A DNA stretch of 13,044 nucleotides from Peptostreptococcaceae bacterium (lineage in GTDB: Bacteria > Bacillota_A > Clostridia > Peptostreptococcales > Anaerovoracaceae). Both the position numbers and the translations under genes were made by a program. Below are positions 7,887 to 13,044 of this stretch, one piece after another (position 1 is the stretch's first letter; every line of letters starts with the position of its first letter). The notes under the pieces were generated by a model. The model searched no databases. It was not told the origin of the DNA and worked only from the letters and a program-made list of their open reading frames with translations. The stretch lies in the NCBI GenBank assembly GCA_016650135.1, contig JAENWH010000024.1, forward strand, positions 1 to 13,044, read 5' to 3'.

Positions 7887-7928
7887 CTAATAAGCAATCA
7901 ATATTTTTATCAAATTTGAAATTCAATT

Positions 7929-7968
7929 AAACAGAAACGCTCCATCATTTTATTGAGCGTTTCTGTTT
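7929..7968 (-). terminator. Intrinsic terminator hairpin after susD
   Basis: Arms at 7929-7942 (AAACAGAAACGCTC) and 7955-7968 (GAGCGTTTCTGTTT) form a perfect 14-bp stem with a 12-base loop, starting about 15 bases past the susD stop. On the minus strand it is followed by an imperfect U-rich stretch (TTAATTGAATTT before and after trimming the stem). On the plus strand it is followed by a run of T up to 7972, so it could work both ways. It probably ends or attenuates the susCD transcript before the regulator gene. Confidence 0.8.
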
Positions 7969-7983
7969 TTTTATTAGTCTTTA

Positions 7984-9459
7984 TTAATTGATAAGTATGC
8001 CATCGCTCAAATCAATTTGAGATTGAGGAATCGGGAAATAATGATTTTGAGTTTCAGAATATCCGAAATGGCCAATTGTACCATTAACACCCCATAATTC
8101 TTCACCTCTTCCTTCACGAATTACATCCCAAAAACGCTGACCTTCCATGCCAAGTTCTACACTACGTTCGTGATATACTGCTTCTAATGGATCTGTGTAA
8201 GGTGTATGACCTAAACCAGCCCGGTCCCGAACCTGCTGAAGATAGAAATTCCAATCACCACCTGTATGAGCAGCAGCTTCAGCGGCCCATAATAGTACTT
8301 CAGAATATCGGATGACTTTCCAATTGTTTGGATCATCGCTCTGATCTCCACGCTCACTAGCCGGCAATTGATATTTTTGACACATATAACCATCAAGGCA
8401 GGTAGAAAACTTATTATCTGCAATCATTTCATCGGGAGTACCTCCCCACAACACTTCCCCATCAAAAATTACCGTTGCTTGAAGGCGAGGATCTCCCGGC
8501 TCAAATTGATCTACAAATTTCTGAGTAGGGCAATCGAAGCCCCATCCATCGTCGTCGTTGCGGCTCCGCGTAAAGATAACATACATGTTTCCTTCATTGT
8601 CATCGCCCCAATTACCATCGCCGGATTTAGAAAACTGAATTTCAAAAATGGACTCTTTCCCATTTTCATTAGTTAAATCCCAGTTTTTTCCATAATCTTC
8701 TTCTAATGCATATTCGTTAGAATTAATAATCGTATTTGCCAAGGTCAAGGCTTCGTCCCATTTTTTCTCGAAAATATAGGCTTTACATCTAAAAGCATCA
8801 GCAGCACCTTTCGTGGCTCTTCCAAGCTCTTCAGTAGATTGCTCACTTTTATTTGGAAGATATTTAGCGGCATCGGAAAAGTCAGATTCTATCTGATTCC
8901 AAATCTCTTCAATACTGGCCTTGGGAATATCATACTCACCTGATTTGAGTACTGTAGTTACCAATGGCACCTGTCCAAACATTTTGATTAATTCGAAATA
9001 GAAATATCCACGCAAAAACTTGGCTTCTGCGACAATTTCATTTCCTTTATCAGTGCTAAGAATATCTTCAGACATTAAAGGAACCCGGTCAATTACAGTA
9101 TTGCAACGATTAATTGCAATATAATAACTCTTGTAAGGAACCACAATCCCTTCGTTGTTTGCGCTGTACTGAGATTTCAGTAAAGGCTCCATCCATGGTT
9201 GATCTCCTGCTCCTTCCCCTCCTTTATATGAATCATGACCAAGTATATCACCTTGCCATAGTTGGAAGCTATTGGTACCATCTTCCCATCCAAGAATATC
9301 ATAGCAGGAAGTTAATGCATTTGTCGCATCTAACTCCGAAGTAAAATAATCATTGCTCGTAACATAAGGAGCTTCAGTAGTTAAAAAGTCTTTTGAGCAT
9401 GAACTCGCAATTAAAGTAACTACTCCAATTGCAAACGATATCATTATTTTCATTTTCAT
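7984..9459 (-). CDS. SusD/RagB-family outer-membrane glycan-binding lipoprotein
   Basis: This is a 491-residue surface lipoprotein that caps the SusC transporter and binds the incoming glycan. A type II signal peptide is seen: MKMKIMI, a hydrophobic stretch, then IASSC with the lipidated Cys21, followed by SKDFL. That acidic-containing tail is typical of the lipoprotein export signal in this phylum. Family features include the helical repeat region with EAKFLRGYFYFELIKMFG (about 145-165), RYSEVLLWAAEAAAHTGG in the C-terminal half, the RSVELGMEGQRFWDVIREG block, and an ending in YFPIPQSQIDLSDG. The gene starts 19 bases after susC and overlaps nothing. The length is within the family range. The sequence does not reveal the bound glycan. 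Confidence 0.95.
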   Translation of the reverse strand: MKMKIMISFAIGVVTLIASSCSKDFLTTEAPYVTSNDYFTSELDATNALTSCYDILGWEDGTNSFQLWQGDILGHDSYKGGEGAGDQPWMEPLLKSQYSANNEGIVVPYKSYYIAINRCNTVIDRVPLMSEDILSTDKGNEIVAEAKFLRGYFYFELIKMFGQVPLVTTVLKSGEYDIPKASIEEIWNQIESDFSDAAKYLPNKSEQSTEELGRATKGAADAFRCKAYIFEKKWDEALTLANTIINSNEYALEEDYGKNWDLTNENGKESIFEIQFSKSGDGNWGDDNEGNMYVIFTRSRNDDDGWGFDCPTQKFVDQFEPGDPRLQATVIFDGEVLWGGTPDEMIADNKFSTCLDGYMCQKYQLPASERGDQSDDPNNWKVIRYSEVLLWAAEAAAHTGGDWNFYLQQVRDRAGLGHTPYTDPLEAVYHERSVELGMEGQRFWDVIREGRGEELWGVNGTIGHFGYSETQNHYFPIPQSQIDLSDGILIN

Positions 9460-9478
9460 AATACGTGTTAATTTAAGG

Positions 9479-12400
9479 TTAAAAAGTTAGATTTAATCCG
9501 ACTAAAAAAGTACGGGCCTGAGGATAATTGGCTCGGTCAACACCTAAATCAAGTGAGCCTGAATACCCGGTTCCAATTTCCGGATCGAAGCCATTGTACT
9601 TAGTAAATGTGAGCAAATTGGTTGCCCCCACATATATTCTTAACTTTTGAATATTGAAGGATTGACTTAATTTCGAAGATAATGTATACCCAAGTTGAAT
9701 ATTTTTCAACCTTAGGTAAGAACCATCTTCAACATACCTGTCTGAAAACCAAATATTATTTGCATCCGCTGCATTAAGCCGTGGGAAATGAGCATCGTTG
9801 GTCGATCCTTCACCAATCCATCTGTTAAGCATTCTGGTACTCATGTTACTGGTAGCATCTGGTCTATCCGTATAGATTTTGGTCCCATTAAAGATTTGAT
9901 TTCCATATTGCCCCTGGAAGAAGATGTTCAAATCCAAACTCTTGTAACTAAATTGTCCATTAAATCCATAAGTGAATTTCGGGAGTGGATTGCCAATAAT
10001 CCCATAATATAATCCTCCCGTTTGGTCTTTGGCATAACGAATATCGCCAGGCCCCGCATTGGGTTGCAAAAGATTACCATCCTTATCAACCCATGCATTA
10101 ACTTCTGCCTGGTTTTGAAACAAACCTTGTGTTTTATATCCCCAGAATTGAGCGATAGGCATTCCAACCATGGTTCTGGTAACATAACCGGTATTTCGTA
10201 AACTGGCTGATGAAATGGATCCTGAAGTTCCCAGATTGGTCACCTCATTCTTATTTGTTGCAAAATTAAATCCTAATTCATAGTCGAAATCGCCCTTCAA
10301 CGCCTTGTAATTTAACTCTAATTCAAAACCACTATTTTTCATTTCACCTACATTGTTCCAAGGGTCATCTTGCAATCCAACATGAGCCAATACAGGAGAC
10401 TGCATCAACATATTGCTTGTTTTCCGTATGTAATATTCAGCAGTTACGTTCAATTTATTACTCCAAAATCCCAAGTCTAGTCCAATATTTGTCGTTGCCG
10501 TTTCCTCCCACTGTAACTCTGAATTTCCTATTCCAGGAAAGGAAATTCCATCTTGGATAATATCGCCAAAAGGATATCTCTGACCTGACTTCGCTAGCGT
10601 ATAAAATTGATATTCAGGAATCTTATCATTCCCAATCTTTCCCCAGCCTGCTCTGAGTTTTAAGATACTAATAGTAGAGTTATTGATCAGAAAATCTTCC
10701 TGATTAATTTTCCATCCGGCAGAAAAAGAAGGAAATGTTCCATACCGTCTGTCTGGGCCAAAAACAGAAGAGCCATCCCTTCTAATGTTTGCTGTTACTA
10801 AATATTTATTGGCATAGGAATAATTCACACGTCCAAAATATGACTGCATTTTTTTATCAGACATAGATCCATTTGAATTTGAAGCATTTCTATTTGCAGC
10901 ATTATCAATATATCTCAATTGCACAAATTCTTTTGGTAAAGCAGTCGCTCTGGTTCCAAACCATTCCGAATAATCGTCAGTTGCTTCAATCCCTGCCATG
11001 ACAGAAAAATCTTGTTTGCCAATTTTTTTTGCATACGTAAAATAATTGGACCAGCTCCATGATTTACCTTCATTACTACCACGACTAACTGAATTTACAT
11101 CGTTACTTTCAGCACCTGAAATATGGTAAATGGGAGCAAAATTATAATCATTGCCATAAACATAGTTTAATCCAAGTGTAGATTTAAAAATGAGATCTTT
11201 AGTAAAGTGAACCTCACCAAATACATTACCCACCGTTCGGAATGCTTTACTATAACCATTGGTACGATCGATTTTCGCAACCGGATTATTCATATCGACA
11301 TAGTCTGAAGGAGCAAAGTTGCCATTCGGCAAACGAACCGGTGTAACCGGATCAATGGTGCTTGCCTCAATCAGAATAGCACTCCACTCATCACCCTCAT
11401 TAATTCGATGAGTTTTATTTTGTTCGATGGTTAAGTTTTCACCAAGAGTAAGCCATTTTTTCGCTTTAATTGAAGTATTTATCCGCACTGATGTACGGCT
11501 AAAATCTGATTTTTTAATAATTCCTTCTTGTAAATAATTATTGGCACTAATAAAGTAGCTCATGTTAGCGTTACCACCAGCTATCGAAAAATTAACATTT
11601 CTGGTCGAGGCCGGTCGTGAAACTTCTTTGATCCAATCAGTTCCTTCCCCTAAATTCTGATAATTATCTAATTCAGGAATAGTTGCCATCCCTCCATTGG
11701 TTAAGGCTTCATTTTTCAGCATAGCCCATTGAGAAGCATTTAGTAATTCGGGGGTTTTCCACATATTGGATACCCCTGTATACAGATCCACATTTATGAT
11801 AGGAGCACCTGAATCCTTCCCACTTTTTGTGGTAATCAAAATAACTCCATTAGCTCCTCTGGCCCCGTAAATCGCAGTTGAAGAAGCGTCTTTTAAGATT
11901 TCCATCGAAGCGATATCAGCCGAATTTAAGAAACTTATATCATCAATAGGAAACCCATCTACCACATATAACGGAGAAGAGTTATTGATAGTACCGATTC
12001 CCCGCACCCGAACTTGTACCGGAGTACCTGGGGAACCAGAATTAGAGGTAACCGTAACTCCAGCTGCTCTTCCTTGTAAAACCTGATCACTAGTGGCAAC
12101 CGACATTTTCCCGATATCACTTGATTTTACAGAGGTAACCGCTCCTGTTAAATCACTCTTTTTCTGAACGCCATAACCAATAACAATAACATCGCTTAAC
12201 CCAATTGATTCATCTTCTAATACCACATTTACAACCAATTGCCCCTGAATAGCGATCTCCTTAGTTCCCATTCCCAAAAAAGAAAAAAGCAGAATGTCAT
12301 TGTCAGAAACTTTGGTGATGGAATATTTTCCTTCTGCATTGGTGGTTGTACCTGTATTTGACCCTTTAATCACTACCACAACTCCAGGCAAAGAATGTCC

Positions 12401-12547
12401 ATTAGTGTCGGTTACTTTACCGGAAACAACATTGCTACTCTGTGCCATAATGTTACCATTGATGAAACAAACGAAGATTAGCAACAACCAAAAAACTCGA
12501 TTTTTTCTTGGCTCACTTAATAAGTTAACAGATAGTTTTTCTTTCAT
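9479..12547 (-). CDS. SusC/RagA-family TonB-dependent outer-membrane transporter
   Basis: This 1022-residue protein is the TonB-driven importer of oligosaccharides across the outer membrane and works with the SusD partner encoded next. Seen in order: a signal peptide (hydrophobic 18-30, likely cleavage after A35 in IMAQ); a carboxypeptidase-regulatory-like beta domain (about 38-112); a TonB-box-like stretch SDVIVIGYG (118-126); the plug (about 129-243) with the family hallmarks LQGRAAGV, LYVVDGFP and SMEILKDASSTAIYGARGANGVILITT; and a 22-strand barrel ending in the terminal Phe of VGLNLTF. There is no N-terminal STN domain, so control through an anti-sigma/ECF pair is not expected, which fits the locus having an XylR-type regulator instead. 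The start lies about 270 bases downstream of the proposed promoter, after a small ORF. Confidence 0.96.
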   Translation of the reverse strand: MKEKLSVNLLSEPRKNRVFWLLLIFVCFINGNIMAQSSNVVSGKVTDTNGHSLPGVVVVIKGSNTGTTTNAEGKYSITKVSDNDILLFSFLGMGTKEIAIQGQLVVNVVLEDESIGLSDVIVIGYGVQKKSDLTGAVTSVKSSDIGKMSVATSDQVLQGRAAGVTVTSNSGSPGTPVQVRVRGIGTINNSSPLYVVDGFPIDDISFLNSADIASMEILKDASSTAIYGARGANGVILITTKSGKDSGAPIINVDLYTGVSNMWKTPELLNASQWAMLKNEALTNGGMATIPELDNYQNLGEGTDWIKEVSRPASTRNVNFSIAGGNANMSYFISANNYLQEGIIKKSDFSRTSVRINTSIKAKKWLTLGENLTIEQNKTHRINEGDEWSAILIEASTIDPVTPVRLPNGNFAPSDYVDMNNPVAKIDRTNGYSKAFRTVGNVFGEVHFTKDLIFKSTLGLNYVYGNDYNFAPIYHISGAESNDVNSVSRGSNEGKSWSWSNYFTYAKKIGKQDFSVMAGIEATDDYSEWFGTRATALPKEFVQLRYIDNAANRNASNSNGSMSDKKMQSYFGRVNYSYANKYLVTANIRRDGSSVFGPDRRYGTFPSFSAGWKINQEDFLINNSTISILKLRAGWGKIGNDKIPEYQFYTLAKSGQRYPFGDIIQDGISFPGIGNSELQWEETATTNIGLDLGFWSNKLNVTAEYYIRKTSNMLMQSPVLAHVGLQDDPWNNVGEMKNSGFELELNYKALKGDFDYELGFNFATNKNEVTNLGTSGSISSASLRNTGYVTRTMVGMPIAQFWGYKTQGLFQNQAEVNAWVDKDGNLLQPNAGPGDIRYAKDQTGGLYYGIIGNPLPKFTYGFNGQFSYKSLDLNIFFQGQYGNQIFNGTKIYTDRPDATSNMSTRMLNRWIGEGSTNDAHFPRLNAADANNIWFSDRYVEDGSYLRLKNIQLGYTLSSKLSQSFNIQKLRIYVGATNLLTFTKYNGFDPEIGTGYSGSLDLGVDRANYPQARTFLVGLNLTF

Positions 12548-12560
12548 AGAAATGAATTTT

Positions 12561-12588
12561 TTAATAGTAAATAATTATTAATAGTAAA
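12561..12588. repeat. Tandem 11-bp direct repeat just upstream of susC
   Basis: TTAATAGTAAA occurs at 12561-12571 and again, exactly, at 12578-12588, a 17-bp period. On the transcript it covers the bases about 14 to 41 upstream of the susC start codon. It could influence ribosome binding or RNA structure, but such AT-rich DNA also repeats by chance. Confidence 0.6.
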
Positions 12589-12592
12589 GAGT

Positions 12593-12688
12593 TTAGTTAA
12601 AATTCAAGAGCTGATCCGATTGCAAAAATGCTTTAGTGATTTCCAATTTAACTTCACGTAATTCTTCTCGTTTTTTAGATTTAAACAT
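12593..12688 (-). CDS. Candidate 31-residue small protein in the susC leader
   Basis: An ATG at 12688 opens 31 codons to a TAA, all inside the proposed susC leader RNA and ending 45 bases before the susC start. The peptide begins MFKSKKREELREVKLEI and continues as a charged, helix-prone sequence ending in LLNFN, with codon use like the neighbouring genes. There is no Shine-Dalgarno sequence, only an AT-rich upstream region as is common in this phylum. It has no signal peptide or membrane segment. It could be a translated leader peptide, a small protein, or chance. I do not recognise a family. Confidence 0.35.
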   Translation of the reverse strand: MFKSKKREELREVKLEITKAFLQSDQLLNFN

Positions 12689-12821
12689 AGTTAACGAACC
12701 GTTTATTCTCTATAAATACATTTCAGATTCTTTTATCCTTTTATTGAAATACAACAAATTATTTCATCGTCGAAGTGTCTTACTCAGCTTCTGAAATTCT
12801 TCATCCAAGTTGATTTCAAAA

Positions 12822-12829
12822 CAAAAGTA
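12822..12829 (-). promoter_or_regulatory. Bacteroidota -7 promoter element for susCD
   Basis: The minus strand reads TACTTTTG, an exact match to TAnnTTTG. It implies a transcript start near 12818 and a leader of about 270 bases before susC. No TTTG is present at the usual -33 position. The element is trusted mainly because a candidate operator lies 32 bp upstream, in the same register as at the ROK operon. Confidence 0.6.
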
Positions 12830-12861
12830 CCCTGTAGGTATCTAATATCTATTTGAAAATG

Positions 12862-12884
12862 CGTATATAAATCCTCAATATGCG
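12862..12884. promoter_or_regulatory. Candidate activator operator, copy 1 (upstream of susCD)
   Basis: This 23-bp site shares 19 positions with 6594-6616: CGTAwATAAATC, a pyrimidine, then TCAAwAwGCG on the plus strand. It lies 32 bp beyond the -7 element at 12822-12829. The flanking and spacer bases are not conserved between the two loci, so the match is not simply a long duplication. It is the probable binding site of the regulator encoded at 6635-7807 and ends 36 bp from the transposase remnant. Confidence 0.65.
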
Positions 12885-12920
12885 CAAAGACATAATGATA
12901 ATTTATCCGCAATTACCCCA

Positions 12921-13044
12921 CTAATATATTCTATGCTTAAAGCTTGACCGTCCTGATGATGATGCCAGCAATAATCGGTCAAATATCCTTTCTCCAAAGT
13001 ATCTTCTGTTGAATTTGTAACAGAACTCATCGAGATAGCCTTGC
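12921..13044 (-). pseudogene. IS1595-type (ISXO2-like) transposase, C-terminal end (5' part outside window)
   Basis: The minus-strand frame entering from the right edge reads 40 codons to a TAG at 12921-12923. It begins QGYLDEFCYKFNRRYFGER and continues IFDRLL, the conserved C-terminal YLDEF..RFNRR...FDRLL signature of ISXO2-like DDE transposases in the IS1595 family. Only this end is visible, so whether the gene is intact is unknown; it is listed as partial. It points the same way as susC and stops about 100 bases before the susC -7 element, so element read-through could affect susC. I could not identify the terminal inverted repeat. Confidence 0.75.

Noticed and set aside
7886..7910. Partial match to the 23-bp operator upstream of the regulator (ATAAGCAATCAATAT)
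   Set aside because: Only the TCAATAT half and an ATAA agree, and the spacing to the candidate -7 element does not match the other two promoters; not convincing as autoregulation.
12294..12581. 95-codon plus-strand ORF over the susC start
   Set aside because: It lies antisense to the susC signal peptide and N-terminal domain, where the susC frame is unmistakable, so this is a shadow.
12769..12843. 25-codon minus-strand frame without an ATG, ending KLSKTLRR, upstream of the small ORF
   Set aside because: It has no start codon, an in-frame stop just upstream, and overlaps the proposed -7 element; it is too short to distinguish from chance.
12877..13030. Minus-strand ORF starting at 13030 (MSSVTNSTEDTLEKGYL...) overlapping the transposase end
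   Set aside because: It is a second open frame across the same bases. The alternative frame carries the recognisable YLDEFCYKFNRR transposase signature, so this one is judged a frame shadow.

Overview
The window reads as one carbohydrate-utilisation locus from a member of the Bacteroidota. The evidence is a SusC/SusD pair, AT-rich intergenic DNA, promoter -7 elements matching TAnnTTTG, and mostly absent Shine-Dalgarno sequences. I cannot name the genus. All seven full-length genes lie on the minus strand, so the locus is transcribed from the right edge towards the left.

Layout, in transcription order: the C-terminal piece of an IS1595-type (ISXO2-like) transposase at the right edge (12921-13044); a regulatory region of about 370 bases holding a candidate operator, a promoter and a 31-codon small ORF; susC (12547-9479) and susD (9459-7984), closed by a strong hairpin (7929-7968); a one-component regulator with a sugar-binding domain fused to an AraC-type HTH (7807-6635); a second candidate operator and promoter; then a tight four-gene operon of ROK kinase, GH2 exo-glycosidase, SIS-domain sugar-phosphate enzyme and FucP-like sugar permease (6507-639). 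The left edge (1-322) carries the tail of an IS3-type OrfA, followed by about 300 bases without a convincing gene.

How the parts fit: the GH2 enzyme has the catalytic layout of the CsxA exo-beta-D-glucosaminidase subgroup (acid/base Asp in GSD, nucleophile Glu in FNTE). The SIS protein keeps the residues corresponding to Glu488, His504 and Lys603 of the GlmS isomerase domain. Together with a ROK kinase and a sugar permease this suggests a compact glucosamine route. SusCD would import a GlcN-containing oligosaccharide (chitosan-like or similar), periplasmic GH2 would release glucosamine, the permease would bring it in, the ROK kinase would make GlcN-6-P and the SIS enzyme would deaminate and isomerise it to Fru-6-P. 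The logic resembles the archaeal GlmA/GlmD chitin route. The substrate remains an inference.

The most striking non-coding signal is a 23-bp motif (19 of 23 positions identical) found once upstream of susC and once upstream of the ROK gene. Each copy lies exactly 32 bp from a consensus-matching -7 element, with little similarity in the spacer. This is the expected pattern for a shared activator site, and the regulator encoded between the two operons is the obvious candidate to bind it.
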